A stretch of 64,000 nt of DNA from Pseudoalteromonas sp. S16_S37 (GCF_014694405.1 NZ_JAAUWV010000016.1:1-64000); one strand, 5' to 3'; positions 28,465-39,090 are shown, counted from the first letter of the stretch. Numbers and translations are program-made. The notes: a model not told the origin generated them from the sequence alone.

Positions 28465-30540
28465 ATGCTCTCTCGTGCCCAAAATAAAGTATTTTTGTTA
28501 TCCCCCATAATGATGTGTATTGCACTTGCAACACACGCCCAAGACAAACCGAACAATATGGAACACATTGAAGTGCACTACAAACGTAGCAGCATCACAA
28601 GCTCTATTACCGAGGATACTGAAAAGCTAGTTGAAATGCCGGGCGCTATGGGCGACCCTCTGCGTGCCGTTTATGCTCTGCCTGGCGTAGTGGCTGCAGG
28701 AGGTTCGATGAGCGAGCCTGCGGTAAGAGGTTCATCGCCCAGTGACAATATTTTCGAGGTCGACTTTATGCCTGCAGGTTATATTTTCCATGACTTCGGA
28801 AGTTCTATATTCAACCGCCATATTATCCAAGATTTTCAATTGTATTCCGCAGGCTATGGCGCGGCATATAGTAACGCAACCGGTGCGGTATTTGACGTGA
28901 CTTTGCGCAACCCCAAATATCAACCTATCACCACAACGCTTGATTTTACCATGTTTAATGCTGGAGTTTTTGTTGAAGGCCAAGCTACCGAGAACACCGC
29001 TTTTTATTTTTCGGCACGCAAAAGCACCCTGCCATTATTTTTCTCTGAAGGTGAAGAGTTAGAAGATGATGATGGTGAAAAAAACGGCATCGTTGTCAAC
29101 GATGCGCCTGATGATCATGACTATCAAGGTAAATGGTTATGGGATATAGATAACAACAATACCCTCACCTTTAACTTCACGGGCGCTGAAGATTCAGCAG
29201 CAGCTGGATTCAATGAGCGTGCTGAACTCGCAAAAAAAACACCAGAGCTCCAAGGGGATGCTCGGTTTATTCGTGAGTTCACCAGCCAAAGTTTACTGTG
29301 GGATCACTACAGTAAAAACTATCATCTAAGAGTTGGCGTGGGTGCACTAGACCATTCAGGACGACTTGAATACGGTAAAAAAGCGACTTTAAGTTCGGGT
29401 TATTTTGAACAAGAGGAAGAGAAGCAATACAGCTATAAGGCACAACTTAACTATCGTATCAACCAAGCACATAGGATCATTACTGATTTTGCTTATTTTG
29501 ATAACGAGACCACCTTCAAATACGATACTTTTCAGTACTTATGTACCGAACTTGACCCTGATTGCGACTTAAAAAAAGGTGAACGTATCACAGGCAAACA
29601 ACAAATTGCTATCGACTCCGGTTTTATCGGTGTAACGCATGTTTGGCAAGTCACTGACAAATTGCAATCAGAAGTGGGTGTACAATTGCAACACAATGAC
29701 TACACCGATGAAGACTTTATGTCACCGCGTGTAGCGCTTAATTATTACCTTAGCGACGACAGTACGATTACTGCTAAATATGGTCAATACAATCGCATGC
29801 AGGACGTAGACTACATAATCCCTAAAGTGGGTAATCCCAAGTTAAAATCACAAACTTCCGATCACTTTACACTCGGATTTGAACAGCAACTTGAAAACGA
29901 GTGGTCATGGTCGATTGAAGGTTACTATAAAACTATGGATGACTTACCTTTGGCAATAGATCCAAGTGCGCCAGATGCACACTTGCTGTATAGCAACCAA
30001 GTTGAGGGTAAAGCTTACGGGGTCGATTTATTGCTTAGCAAAAACAAAACCGACAACTGGTATGGATGGGTTGCTCTGAGTTACGCTAAAAGCGAACGGA
30101 CGGACAACAGAGCCAACGTAACCCGTGACTATTATGCCGACACGCCTTTGGTCTTTAATGCCGTATTCCATTATGAAATAAACGAGCTGTGGGAAGGCGG
30201 TTTTAATTTTACCGCACGCAGTGGACAAACCTACACACCGATTGTTGGAGTAAAAGAAAACCCTGACTATGTAGACCACTATTTACCAGTTTATGGCGAA
30301 CCGTTTTCCAAACGTCATGACTTGTACCACAGATTGGATATTCGTTTTGAGCGAAAAACCCAATTGTTTGGACTTGATGGCAAATTGATCCTTGAATTAA
30401 TGAATGCTTATGGTCAGAAAAACATTAGCTACATTGATTTGGACTACAAGAAAGTTAAGTCGGTTGATGATTTATACATCAAAGAAGAAGAAGACGATTT
30501 TGAAATGCGCCCTTCAATCGGCTTTAGCGTCACTTTCTAA
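28465..30540 (+). CDS. TonB-dependent outer-membrane receptor
   Basis: This 691-residue outer-membrane transporter has a signal peptide ending near THAQD, a TonB-box-like stretch (MEHIEVHYKR), a plug domain (about 45-160 with VRGSSPSDN) and a 22-strand-type barrel ending in the aromatic terminus SIGFSVTF. The plug lacks the usual carboxypeptidase-like extension. The ligand is not identifiable; no Fur box is apparent upstream. It stands alone between the thioredoxin gene and ppiC. Confidence 0.87.
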   Translation: MLSRAQNKVFLLSPIMMCIALATHAQDKPNNMEHIEVHYKRSSITSSITEDTEKLVEMPGAMGDPLRAVYALPGVVAAGGSMSEPAVRGSSPSDNIFEVDFMPAGYIFHDFGSSIFNRHIIQDFQLYSAGYGAAYSNATGAVFDVTLRNPKYQPITTTLDFTMFNAGVFVEGQATENTAFYFSARKSTLPLFFSEGEELEDDDGEKNGIVVNDAPDDHDYQGKWLWDIDNNNTLTFNFTGAEDSAAAGFNERAELAKKTPELQGDARFIREFTSQSLLWDHYSKNYHLRVGVGALDHSGRLEYGKKATLSSGYFEQEEEKQYSYKAQLNYRINQAHRIITDFAYFDNETTFKYDTFQYLCTELDPDCDLKKGERITGKQQIAIDSGFIGVTHVWQVTDKLQSEVGVQLQHNDYTDEDFMSPRVALNYYLSDDSTITAKYGQYNRMQDVDYIIPKVGNPKLKSQTSDHFTLGFEQQLENEWSWSIEGYYKTMDDLPLAIDPSAPDAHLLYSNQVEGKAYGVDLLLSKNKTDNWYGWVALSYAKSERTDNRANVTRDYYADTPLVFNAVFHYEINELWEGGFNFTARSGQTYTPIVGVKENPDYVDHYLPVYGEPFSKRHDLYHRLDIRFERKTQLFGLDGKLILELMNAYGQKNISYIDLDYKKVKSVDDLYIKEEEDDFEMRPSIGFSVTF

Positions 30541-30570
30541 ACTTCTAATTTTGGCCTTTTCCCCTCTTTC

Positions 30571-30597
30571 AGGGCTTGTTTTTTAATAGCAAGCCCT
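30571..30597. terminator. hairpin after the TonB receptor gene
   Basis: AGGGCTTG (30571-30578) and CAAGCCCT (30590-30597) form a perfect 8-bp stem with an 11-base T-rich loop. It lies 30 bases after the receptor stop and just before the ppiC leader. The following sequence has few T residues. Confidence 0.5.
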
Positions 30598-30634
30598 TCA
30601 TGATCCCGCCTGAGTAACTATTTTAGGAGTAACC

Positions 30635-30913
30635 ATGCCAAAAGCGTGCGCATACCATATCTTGGTCAAAACCGAAAAAGAATGCTTAGACATCAAAGCA
30701 AAACTTGCTAAAGGCGGTGACTTCAACAAGCTCGCTAAACAATACTCAATCTGCCCTTCAAAAAAACGTGGCGGTGATTTAGGTGAGTTTAATAAAGGTG
30801 ATATGGTCAAAGCATTTGATGATGTGGTGTTTAAAAAACCCTTGTTTGAAGTGCATGGTCCTGTAAAAACAAAATTTGGCTATCACCTTATTAAAACCGT
30901 TTACAGAACGTAA
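30635..30913 (+). CDS. ppiC: parvulin-type prolyl isomerase PpiC
   Basis: This 92-residue single-domain parvulin is close to E. coli PpiC (93 residues). It has the active-site histidine in [27 protein letters not shown] and the terminal [11 protein letters not shown]. There is no signal peptide, so it is cytoplasmic. AGGAG lies seven bases before ATG. A compact terminator starts at its stop codon, indicating a single-gene unit. Confidence 0.95.
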   Translation: MPKACAYHILVKTEKECLDIKAKLAKGGDFNKLAKQYSICPSKKRGGDLGEFNKGDMVKAFDDVVFKKPLFEVHGPVKTKFGYHLIKTVYRT

Positions 30914-30945
30914 TCGGAAATACCGATTGCTTTGATTGTTTTTTG
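30912..30945 (+). terminator. terminator of ppiC
   Basis: AATCGG (30912-30917) overlaps the ppiC stop codon and pairs with CCGATT (30923-30928) around a five-base loop. A T-rich tail with six consecutive T residues follows a few bases on. Confidence 0.6.
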
Positions 30946-31014
30946 TCTCTTTTACTTCGAGAGAAATCCTCTACACTGGGTTTAACTAACCAGCTTATGT
31001 GAAGAGGATTTTTT

Positions 31015-31278
31015 ATGTTTACAGTTATTTTTGGTCGCGAAGGATGTCCTTATTGTGTGCGTGCCAAAGAAGTTGCCGAGCGCTTATCAAGCCAAAGAGA
31101 TGACTTTAACTACCGTTACGTTGATATTATCAAAGAAGGGGTCAGTAAAGCCGACTTAGAAAAGTCTGCAGGAAAACCTTGTCCAACCGTACCGCAAGTG
31201 TTCATTGATCAAAACCACATTGGCGGTTTTACCGAATTTGAAGCTTATGCAAAAGAGAACTTGGAGCTTTACAACTAA
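31015..31278 (+). CDS. grxA: glutaredoxin 1 (GrxA type)
   Basis: This 87-residue glutaredoxin has the dithiol motif GCPYCVRAKE, TVPQVFID with the cis-proline, and GGFTEFEAY for glutathione binding. The length and the inserted acidic segment (IIKEGVSKADLEKSAGKP) match GrxA, which reduces ribonucleotide reductase and other disulfides. AAGAGGA lies about seven bases upstream. The gene stands alone between ppiC and deaD. Confidence 0.93.
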   Translation: MFTVIFGREGCPYCVRAKEVAERLSSQRDDFNYRYVDIIKEGVSKADLEKSAGKPCPTVPQVFIDQNHIGGFTEFEAYAKENLELYN

Positions 31279-31426
31279 AAGTGATTGCTGTTCAAAATAT
31301 GCGAATTAACACCGACTTAGTAAACACGATGTTAATTACCCACTTTGGGTTTGATTAAAAAACACACAACTTCAACCACATATAAATTAGTTCTAATTAG
31401 TACAAGCATTTGATTCGCTTTTCCTA

Positions 31427-31460
31427 TACAATGCGCGCCTCTTTAAATTCGTTGAGGCGC
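31427..31460 (+). promoter_or_regulatory. deaD promoter region with a dyad covering the ribosome-binding site
   Basis: A TACAAT -10 box (31427-31432) is followed by GCGCCTC (31435-31441), 12 bases, then GAGGCGC (31454-31460). The second arm contains the deaD ribosome-binding site GAGG, seven bases before ATG. If transcription starts upstream of 31435, the hairpin would hide that site. If it starts at the expected place, about 31438-31440, the dyad is more likely a DNA operator. Confidence 0.45.
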
Positions 31461-31464
31461 ATTA

Positions 31465-33321
31465 ATGTCAGAACCAGTCACGTTTAAATCTTTAGATCTT
31501 TCTCCTGCAATTTTAAAAGCAGTCGAAGAGCAAGGATACAAGACACCATCTGAGATCCAAGCTCAATGTATACCGTTATTGCTAGAAAGAAAGGACGTAC
31601 TGGGACTAGCGCAGACGGGTACAGGTAAAACAGCAGCATTTGCTTTACCACTATTGAACAATATTGACCCGGCTACTAAGCAGCCACAAATTTTGGTGTT
31701 AACACCAACTCGTGAACTTGCCATTCAGGTGGCAGAAGCATTTGAACAATATGCTAAATATACTAAAGGCGTTGAAGTACTAGCGCTTTATGGTGGACAG
31801 AGCTATGGCATTCAGTTGAGCGCATTGCGCCGTGGTGCACAAATCATTGTTGCTACTCCGGGCCGCTTAATTGACCATATCAACCGTAAAACAATAGATT
31901 TATCTGATTTACGTGCACTTGTGCTCGATGAAGCAGATGAAATGCTACGCATGGGATTCATCGATGATGTTGAAAGCATCATGGAAAAAACGCCGAAGAA
32001 TAAACAAACTTGTTTGTTCTCTGCAACCATGCCTAAGCAAATTCAATCTATTTGTGCAAAATACTTAGATAATGCTCAACAGGTTCACATCTCTGCACGT
32101 AACTCTACGGTTTCTACTGTAGAACAAGTGTTTTGGAGAGCAAGTGTTCACAAAAACAAGGCAATTGTACGCTTCTTAGAAGCTGAAGAGTACGATGGTG
32201 CTATTGTGTTCGTTCGTACACGTAACGACACAGTGCAACTTGCTGAGCTGCTTGAGCATGAAGGTTTTTCAGCGGCACCGCTTAATGGTGATATGAACCA
32301 GCAAGCACGTGAGCGCACAGTTGAGCGTTTGAAAAATGGTCTATTAGACATCGTTATCGCAACTGATGTTGCTGCACGTGGTCTAGACGTTGACCGTTTA
32401 AGCTTAGTTATCAACTATGATATTCCGCAAGATAGTGAAGCATACGTTCACCGTATCGGTCGTACAGGCCGTGCAGGTCGCAGCGGTAAAGCGATATTGT
32501 TCGTAAAACACAACGAACGTTACTTGCTGCGCAATATTATGCGTCACACTAATTCGGAAATTGCTGAAGTTGAACTTCCTTCTGCTAAAGCGGTTGAAGC
32601 AAAGCGTATCGCAAGCTTGCAAACTAAGCTTTCAACAGCTCTTGAGCACAAAGACATCACCTTCTTTAATGATGTAGCAAAAGATTTAGCTGCGAAGCTT
32701 GAGTTAAGTGCTGAAGACTTAGCTGGTGCATTACTTTGTTTAGCTCAGCAACAGTCGCCACTTAAGGTCGAAGAGATCAAGTTCCAACGCGAACGTCGTG
32801 AACGTGATGATCGTCGTGAAGGTGCTCGTGAAGGCCGTGGCCGTGATGCTGCGCCTCGTGGTGAACGTAAAGGTCGCGAACGTTCAGAGCGTTCAGGCGA
32901 GCGTTCAGGCGAGCGTTCAGACAGAGGTCCACGTAATAGCTCACAAGGTCCAATGGATACCTATCGCATCGAAGTGGGCCGTGATCACGGTGTTCAAGTT
33001 AAGAACATTGTTGGCGCTATTGCGAACGAAGCTGATATTTCAAGCAAGTTTATTGGTGATATCCGTCTGTTCAATGAACACAGTACGGTTCAATTACCTC
33101 AAAATATGCCTGCGGATGTGGTATCGCACTTCCAAAACGTCATTATCTGTAAGCGTCCTATGAAGCTAACTAAGAGCTCACATCCTGCTGATCAAGCAGG
33201 TGGTTCAGAGCCTCGTGGTGATAAGAAGCGTAGCTTCAAAGAACCACGCAACGACGGTAAACGTCCACCTCGCCGTGACGGTGAGCGTAAGGAACGACGC
33301 CCAGTTAGCTTTACAGCCTAA
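31465..33321 (+). CDS. deaD: ATP-dependent DEAD-box RNA helicase DeaD/CsdA
   Basis: DeaD unwinds RNA during ribosome assembly and mRNA decay, especially in the cold. The 618-residue protein has the Q-motif, Walker A AQTGTGKT, DEAD, SAT and HRIGRTGRAGR motifs, then a C-terminal DbpA-like RNA-binding domain (about 490-565; MDTYRIEVGRDHGV) flanked by two arginine-rich low-complexity tails. The first tail contains the direct repeat SERSGERSGERS. It ends at a strong terminator and is a single-gene unit. Confidence 0.95.
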   Translation: MSEPVTFKSLDLSPAILKAVEEQGYKTPSEIQAQCIPLLLERKDVLGLAQTGTGKTAAFALPLLNNIDPATKQPQILVLTPTRELAIQVAEAFEQYAKYTKGVEVLALYGGQSYGIQLSALRRGAQIIVATPGRLIDHINRKTIDLSDLRALVLDEADEMLRMGFIDDVESIMEKTPKNKQTCLFSATMPKQIQSICAKYLDNAQQVHISARNSTVSTVEQVFWRASVHKNKAIVRFLEAEEYDGAIVFVRTRNDTVQLAELLEHEGFSAAPLNGDMNQQARERTVERLKNGLLDIVIATDVAARGLDVDRLSLVINYDIPQDSEAYVHRIGRTGRAGRSGKAILFVKHNERYLLRNIMRHTNSEIAEVELPSAKAVEAKRIASLQTKLSTALEHKDITFFNDVAKDLAAKLELSAEDLAGALLCLAQQQSPLKVEEIKFQRERRERDDRREGAREGRGRDAAPRGERKGRERSERSGERSGERSDRGPRNSSQGPMDTYRIEVGRDHGVQVKNIVGAIANEADISSKFIGDIRLFNEHSTVQLPQNMPADVVSHFQNVIICKRPMKLTKSSHPADQAGGSEPRGDKKRSFKEPRNDGKRPPRRDGERKERRPVSFTA

Positions 33322-33332
33322 CCGCTAGTCTC

Positions 33333-33360
33333 AACAAAGCCGCTTTATAGCGGCTTTGTT
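33333..33360 (+). terminator. terminator of deaD
   Basis: AACAAAGCCGCT (33333-33344) and AGCGGCTTTGTT (33349-33360) form a perfect 12-bp stem with a TTAT loop 11 bases after the deaD stop. It ends in a T-rich arm. Confidence 0.85.
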
Positions 33361-33447
33361 ATATCTGCCAAAAACTCCCCACCTGCATTAGATGAATAAA
33401 TCACTTTATGCTACATTTTTGTTCTTGAATAAAAATTGAGTATAAAC

Positions 33448-34650
33448 ATGGCGCTACTGTATCGTTGTTATCACTTCATTTTGAAATGTATTGTTATTTT
33501 TATTGGTGTGCCAAATCCCCAGTTACATCGTGGTAATAATGCCCTTGCTGATGCCATCAATGCACTAGATCTGAGTGAAGGTAGTAAAGTGCTCATCGTT
33601 ACAGATCGAACTCTTATTCAGCTGCCCATAATCAATAAGCAAATTGAGCTCATTAATAAATTAGGCCTTATCCCAGTAGTATTTGCTGACGTTAACCCTA
33701 ATCCGAGCATTACTAACGTAGAGCAAGGCTTTGCTTGTTATCAGCAAAATAACTGTCGCGGGATCATCGCCATCGGTGGTGGGTCGGTGATAGATTGCGC
33801 CAAACTCATCGGTGCAAAAGTGGTCAGGCCAAACAAAGCTGTGTCTGATTTTAAAGGTCTTTTCAAGGTACTCAGGCGTCTTCCTCCCAATATTGCGATT
33901 CCAACTACAGCAGGAACAGGTGCAGAAACCACAGTAGCTGCGGTTGTAAATGACCCCCAAGCGCAACTAAAGTATGCAGCAACCGACTTTTCTTTGGTGC
34001 CACAACACGCGGTGTTGTTACCTGAGTTAACTGCCAGCTTACCTGAGCATCTCACCGCAACCACCGCCATAGATGCTCTGACGCACGCGATTGAGGCGCT
34101 GTTGAGCGTCAATACACTAGCGTTTAGTAGGCAACGAGCACTACAAGCCTGTGATATTATTTTTACTTATCTCCCCAAAGCATATGCAAAAGGCAACGAC
34201 TTGCATGCCAGAGAGCAACTGTTGCTGGCGTCATTTTACGCCGGACAAGCATTTACCCGCACCTCGGTTGGCTATGTACACGCTATTTCACATCAATTAA
34301 GTGCTAATTATGGTACTGCACACGGGTTGTCGAACGCTGTTTTATTACTGCCTGTATTGCGCTGGTATGGGCAAAGAATTGACGACACGCTTGCTATGAT
34401 AGCGCGAGAATGCAGGCTCACTTCTTTGGACTATCCAATAGCTCGCCAAGCACAAGATTTGTTAACACACATTGAGCAGCTACTGAAGATGATGAATATC
34501 CAAACCCACTTCACAGAGCTGCGTAATGAAGATATTGATACACTCGCCAAAGAGGCTTTAAAAGAGGCCCACCCAGATTATCCTGTGCCCTACTTTATGA
34601 ACCTCAGTGAGTGTCGTAACATTTTACATTCGGTCAGCGTTACAGCTTAA
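33448..34650 (+). CDS. iron-containing alcohol dehydrogenase
   Basis: This 400-residue group III alcohol dehydrogenase has the NAD-binding [10 protein letters not shown] (about 110), TTAGTGAET, and metal-ligand residues in [10 protein letters not shown] and [21 protein letters not shown] chose the ATG at 33448 over the in-frame TTG at 33436; GAG lies eight bases before it. Its substrate (a short alcohol or aldehyde) is not evident. Its last 11 bases overlap the convergent chemoreceptor gene. Confidence 0.88.
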   Translation: MALLYRCYHFILKCIVIFIGVPNPQLHRGNNALADAINALDLSEGSKVLIVTDRTLIQLPIINKQIELINKLGLIPVVFADVNPNPSITNVEQGFACYQQNNCRGIIAIGGGSVIDCAKLIGAKVVRPNKAVSDFKGLFKVLRRLPPNIAIPTTAGTGAETTVAAVVNDPQAQLKYAATDFSLVPQHAVLLPELTASLPEHLTATTAIDALTHAIEALLSVNTLAFSRQRALQACDIIFTYLPKAYAKGNDLHAREQLLLASFYAGQAFTRTSVGYVHAISHQLSANYGTAHGLSNAVLLLPVLRWYGQRIDDTLAMIARECRLTSLDYPIARQAQDLLTHIEQLLKMMNIQTHFTELRNEDIDTLAKEALKEAHPDYPVPYFMNLSECRNILHSVSVTA

Positions 34651-36664
34651 AGCGACGCACTAACTCAGTTAATGAGTTTGCAAAGCGACTTAAGGACTCA
34701 CTCGCTTGTGCCATATGCTGCATCTCATTGGCATTCTCTTTGGCAGTTTGCTGAGCATTCGCCATAACACTTTCTATTTTTTGACAATAAGAAACTTGGT
34801 CATTCGCTACGTCACTAGCACGCGCGCTCAACCCATGCACTTGTATCAACACTTGCTCTATTTGGGCAATTGCTTCGGATAAGGATTCACTTCTTTGTGC
34901 ACATGTTTGACTTGTGCTTTGACCGTCTACAATCGCGCTATTGGCAAGTTTTGTATCCTGCTGCAGCGACTCAATCATGGTATTAATTTCATTGGTAGAA
35001 GACTGAGTACGAGCGGCCAATGTTCTCACTTCATCTGCGACGACCGCAAAGCCTCGCCCCTGCTCTCCTGCACGAGCCGCTTCTATGGCCGCATTGAGTG
35101 CCAGTAAATTAGTCTGCTCAGCTATCGAGACAATGGTATCTAAAATTGATCCAATATTATCGCTGTGAAGGGTGAGCTTATCCATCACTTGTACAGCATT
35201 AGCCATCTTAGTATTAAGAGATAGCATGTGCTGTTTATTGTCGTTGGCAATTTGGTTAACACTTAAGCTCTGTTGCTGCGCTTGTTGAATACTGTTTAAT
35301 GTTGTCGCAGACTCCGTACTTACTTGTTGCGCGCTGTTGGCAATTTCTGATGCTAAGCTCGCTGCACTATCAATGCGCTTTAATTGTTGTTGTGAATTCT
35401 GTGCCAAAGTTTGGCTACGCAGCTGCGTTGACTCAGACATTTGCTCAAGCTCATGTACCTTAGTGTTTATATCCTCAAGGAGTACTCTTAGACTATCCTT
35501 TACGCGATTAATGTTGTCTATTAGCATGCCAAATTCGTCATCGCTGCGCTTTTTCATTGCCCGAGAAAAGTCACCCTGCGCTAAATAACCAAGCATCTTG
35601 TTAACCGCAGCCAAAGGCCCCAACATCGCTCGACTGGTTGATATCGCAATAAAAACAGCCAAAGCAACAAATACCATAGCCATTATCAAAGCAGTTTGTT
35701 GTGCCTGTTGTATTTTTTGCTCAGCCACATTCTCATAGAAACTAAATTGCTCATCTGAAACCATTTGCAATTTTTGTAGTGTATTTTGCACCTTTTCAGT
35801 AGAGAGCTCTGCTTGTTTATATGCCATTTCAGCCTGTGCAAGAGCCGCTAATTTTTTCTCAACACTTTGATATAAAGAGCCTGGCTCATCTAACAATTGA
35901 ATCATGTTAGTTAACTGCTCACTAAACTCTTCCAGTAGTGCGCTAACATCTAAACCTTGCGACTGGCGCTTTAAAAACTCAAAATTATCTTGAACATTGC
36001 CAAGCAAAAAGCGTACGTCCTCTTGTTGGGATTGCCAATTAGCCGCTTCTAGCTGATTTATCACTTTCACATTGTCACTTAAGGTATACATCATGTCGTC
36101 GATACGTATACCCGTTCCCGCAACCTCGGCACGCTGTCGAGTATTATCTGTTTCAACCAGTTCAAGATTTAGCATGGCGTCGCTGGCGGCAGCACGATAC
36201 TGCTCGAATTTTTGCATGTTACTTTTAATTGAAAGGCGTGCTTCAAAAATCGTTTGCTTTGCTAATAACAACGAATTTGCTTGTTGATCTATTTCTTTAC
36301 TCACCGACACTATGCTACTGAGCAAAGCAGAAAATTGAGGGTTGTTTGCGGTTACCTCATGTAGCTCGGATAGTTTCTGCTGATAGCGCTGTTGCCCTTG
36401 TGCAAATCGGGTGGTGATAGTTTTGAGGTTTGCTTGATCATTTTCGCTAAATGCTTTTGAAACCAATTTACTTAAAGCGCTTTGCTGTAGCTGAAGCGCA
36501 TTAGCGGTTTTTAAAATTGGTAACGCAACGCTTTTAACCTCCATATTAGCGTGATGTATCTGCTTAAGCGCGGTATATGCTAGCGCACTTGAGATTAATA
36601 GTAGAGTTCCGAGACTGGAAAACCCCAATATTATCTTTTGCTTAATGGAAAGTTGTTTGAGCAT
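34640..36664 (-). CDS. methyl-accepting chemotaxis protein
   Basis: This is a transmembrane chemoreceptor of 674 residues from the chosen ATG ([12 protein letters not shown]); an in-frame TTG would add 14 residues, and no SD clearly decides between them. It has TM1 (about 10-32), a long helical periplasmic sensor region (about 33-325), TM2 ([17 protein letters not shown]), a HAMP domain and a signalling domain with the hairpin tip [35 protein letters not shown] quoted here only in part as [16 protein letters not shown]. The ligand is unknown. It is convergent with the alcohol dehydrogenase. Confidence 0.92.
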   Translation of the reverse strand: MLKQLSIKQKIILGFSSLGTLLLISSALAYTALKQIHHANMEVKSVALPILKTANALQLQQSALSKLVSKAFSENDQANLKTITTRFAQGQQRYQQKLSELHEVTANNPQFSALLSSIVSVSKEIDQQANSLLLAKQTIFEARLSIKSNMQKFEQYRAAASDAMLNLELVETDNTRQRAEVAGTGIRIDDMMYTLSDNVKVINQLEAANWQSQQEDVRFLLGNVQDNFEFLKRQSQGLDVSALLEEFSEQLTNMIQLLDEPGSLYQSVEKKLAALAQAEMAYKQAELSTEKVQNTLQKLQMVSDEQFSFYENVAEQKIQQAQQTALIMAMVFVALAVFIAISTSRAMLGPLAAVNKMLGYLAQGDFSRAMKKRSDDEFGMLIDNINRVKDSLRVLLEDINTKVHELEQMSESTQLRSQTLAQNSQQQLKRIDSAASLASEIANSAQQVSTESATTLNSIQQAQQQSLSVNQIANDNKQHMLSLNTKMANAVQVMDKLTLHSDNIGSILDTIVSIAEQTNLLALNAAIEAARAGEQGRGFAVVADEVRTLAARTQSSTNEINTMIESLQQDTKLANSAIVDGQSTSQTCAQRSESLSEAIAQIEQVLIQVHGLSARASDVANDQVSYCQKIESVMANAQQTAKENANEMQHMAQASESLSRFANSLTELVRRFKL

Positions 36665-36882
36665 TTTGGCAAATCGTGCAGAACGCACACTCCTAGTACA
36701 AATCAAAAGGTTAATATTTCATACATGGTTAGAAATTAGAATAAAAACTTTAAAATTGTTTGGTATATCAAACCCCTAAACCAGTAAAAAACTACAAAAA
36801 CCTTGTTAAACATGGCACAACCAAGCTAACTCAACAACTTTATGTGCTATTTTTTGTTTATAACAGCCCTGAATTGAGCTAC

Positions 36883-37353
36883 ATGATGAGCAATAAACAA
36901 GCACAGCTTATACAACAAGCAAGACAGCTAGTGGCTTGTGGAAATATGGCTGTACTATCAACATTGTCTAGCACTATGCCAGGTTATCCTTTTGGCTCAA
37001 CAGTACAGTATATTTGTGACGATAATGCATACACACCTTTTTTATTTATTAGCGATTTAGCACAACATACAAAAAACCTCCGTCGACACGCCAAGTTATC
37101 ACTCACCGTGTTTGATGAACATAATATCAATAGCCCTGAAATTTCTAGGCTAACTTTACTGGCCACTGCAAAACAGCTACCCAGGCCCTCTAGCCAATAT
37201 CTAATTCAACAGTTCGTTGAGCGTATTCCTGAAGCTCACAATTACGCCAACCTATTAGATTTTAATATATGGCAATTGAAAATAGAGCGGGTACGTTTTA
37301 TAGCAGGCTTTGGCGACATTGTTTGGTTCGAACAACCGCAGTGGTGTGCATAA
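36883..37353 (+). CDS. pyridoxamine-phosphate-oxidase-like (HugZ-type) protein
   Basis: The 156-residue product has a split-barrel flavin/haem-binding fold with MAVLSTLSSTMPGYPFGSTV and FLFISDLAQHTKNLRRHAKLSLTVFD, typical of the HugZ/PNPOx-like family that binds FMN, F420 or haem. I start it at ATG 36883 because the 41 residues encoded upstream do not resemble the family; a second ATG follows at once. It lacks the C-terminal haem-degradation domain of full-length HugZ. Function is uncertain. Confidence 0.7.
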   Translation: MMSNKQAQLIQQARQLVACGNMAVLSTLSSTMPGYPFGSTVQYICDDNAYTPFLFISDLAQHTKNLRRHAKLSLTVFDEHNINSPEISRLTLLATAKQLPRPSSQYLIQQFVERIPEAHNYANLLDFNIWQLKIERVRFIAGFGDIVWFEQPQWCA

Positions 37354-37458
37354 AATCAGCACTATTGGGCAAAGCCAACCTAATCTGTTAGTGTGTTAAT
37401 AGCAGAAGTTGAGGCTTTCTTATTATAAAAAACAACGTATTCACAGGGATATTGACCT

Positions 37459-39090
37459 ATGAAAATGACTAGATATTACGTCTTAATGCTTATTTTGTGC
37501 TGTGGCTTAGTCTGGTTAAGTTATGGCGGTTGGTTTTTGTTTCCTGCACTTTGGTTAACTGCCTCCATTGCTTGTGTCACGTTCGCTTACGCCACCAATT
37601 ACCCTAGTCTATTTAGAAAATCGGCAACTGGTGCTATCCCGCATTGGGTTAAGGTGCTCTTTTTGCCCTACTTACTCGCTACCCAACTATACAATGCGTT
37701 TATGCGCCATAATGACTCTGTCCCTGCAATTCAGGAGATCACCCCCAATTTATATCTTGCTTGTCGCTTATTTCCAACCGATGTAGAAGCGCTTGAAGCA
37801 CAAGGAATAAAAGCCATTTTGGATGTCACCGCAGAGTTTGATGGCTTAAATTGGTCGGCTGAACAAGAGCATCTGTTTTATCTAAATCTACCCGTTCTAG
37901 ATCATTACTCTCCCAGTGAAGCTCAGCTGCTACATGCCATAAACTGGGTTAAAGCACAGCATCAACTTGGTAACAAAGTGGTGATCCATTGTGCTCTTGG
38001 TAGAGGCCGTTCGTTCTTTATGTTATGTGCCTACTTATTAGCAACCGAGCCAACCCTTAGTGAAAGACAGGTAATTGAAAAGGTTCAATCTATTCGTAGT
38101 ACCGCAAGACTCAATAAAAAGCAGCTAAAGCGCTTGCTCACACTGAGTAAGTATATTCGTGACCATCAACCCCCTGCAATTTCTTTAATCATTAATCCGG
38201 TTTCCGGTGGCGGAAAATGGCAGCAATATGCGAATCAGATACTGGGTCTACTATCGCAAAAATATTCGCTCAATTGTCATTTCACCGAAAAAGACACCGA
38301 TGTGACTGAGTTAGTCAAAACTATCGCGCCAAACGAAGCACATACCTTTGTTGCTTGTGGGGGGGATGGAACAGTGGCTCAGGTAGCGGCAGCAATTAAA
38401 AACACCCAACATACATTAGCTATACTGCCGATGGGAACCGCCAATGCACTTGCGCATGTTATGTTTGGTATTACAAGTAAAGTAAATCCATTCAACCATG
38501 CCTGCAACGCATTGCTTGACTATCACACTGTGCAAATGGACACACTCTTGTGCAATGATAAAACAGCTTTGCTGGTTGTGGCGCTTGGCATAGAAGAAAA
38601 AATGATCACGCATGCTAACAGAGATCAAAAAAATCAACATGGACAACTTGCTTATATTCAGGGTTTTATGGACGCACTATTAGACAGCAAACCGCTCAAT
38701 GTACAGATGCAAATAGATAATGAGGAAACACGGCAGATCACAAGCTCCAGTCTGGCCATCGCAAACGCTGCACCAATCACAACACTATTAGCACAAGGCG
38801 GTGGCACACCGGATTGGCAAGATGGCTTGTTTGATATTACACAATTAGAATATCAAAGCGATACCAGCGACAAACTGCTTAGTCTAACCGAACTACTCAA
38901 TAGCTCTTTATCGAACCAGTCGAACAATATTAACGTAAAGCACCACAAGGGTAAGACGCTAGAAATTAATGCCACAGAGCCTTTTCATTACTGCATTGAT
39001 GGCGAAATTGAACAAGCACAAAAACTCAACATTGAAGTATTGCCTAAGAGCTTGTCAATCATTGCACCAGCAACAATGATAAGCGGTTAA
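37459..39090 (+). CDS. dual-specificity phosphatase fused to a diacylglycerol-type lipid kinase
   Basis: This 543-residue fusion starts with two hydrophobic helices (about 8-45) and a third short one (63-80). A cysteine phosphatase domain follows (about 90-230), with the CX5R loop HCALGRGRS (Cys178, Arg184) and a general-acid aspartate in PVLDHYS (Asp148). The rest is a DAGK/sphingosine-kinase-type domain (about 237-540) with INPVSGGGKW, CGGDGTVAQV and LPMGTANALA. A membrane-bound enzyme acting on lipid phosphates with both activities is inferred. It converges on a TonB receptor gene. Confidence 0.85.
   Translation: MKMTRYYVLMLILCCGLVWLSYGGWFLFPALWLTASIACVTFAYATNYPSLFRKSATGAIPHWVKVLFLPYLLATQLYNAFMRHNDSVPAIQEITPNLYLACRLFPTDVEALEAQGIKAILDVTAEFDGLNWSAEQEHLFYLNLPVLDHYSPSEAQLLHAINWVKAQHQLGNKVVIHCALGRGRSFFMLCAYLLATEPTLSERQVIEKVQSIRSTARLNKKQLKRLLTLSKYIRDHQPPAISLIINPVSGGGKWQQYANQILGLLSQKYSLNCHFTEKDTDVTELVKTIAPNEAHTFVACGGDGTVAQVAAAIKNTQHTLAILPMGTANALAHVMFGITSKVNPFNHACNALLDYHTVQMDTLLCNDKTALLVVALGIEEKMITHANRDQKNQHGQLAYIQGFMDALLDSKPLNVQMQIDNEETRQITSSSLAIANAAPITTLLAQGGGTPDWQDGLFDITQLEYQSDTSDKLLSLTELLNSSLSNQSNNINVKHHKGKTLEINATEPFHYCIDGEIEQAQKLNIEVLPKSLSIIAPATMISG

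Noticed and set aside
32860-32930. tandem 12-base repeat in deaD as a mobile or CRISPR-like repeat
   Set aside because: It is an in-frame coding repeat (SER/GER units) in the Arg-rich tail, a common low-complexity feature.
36760-36882. 41-residue N-terminal extension of the PNPOx-like protein
   Set aside because: The extension is not like the family and contains probable promoter sequence; the ATG at 36883 fits the domain start.
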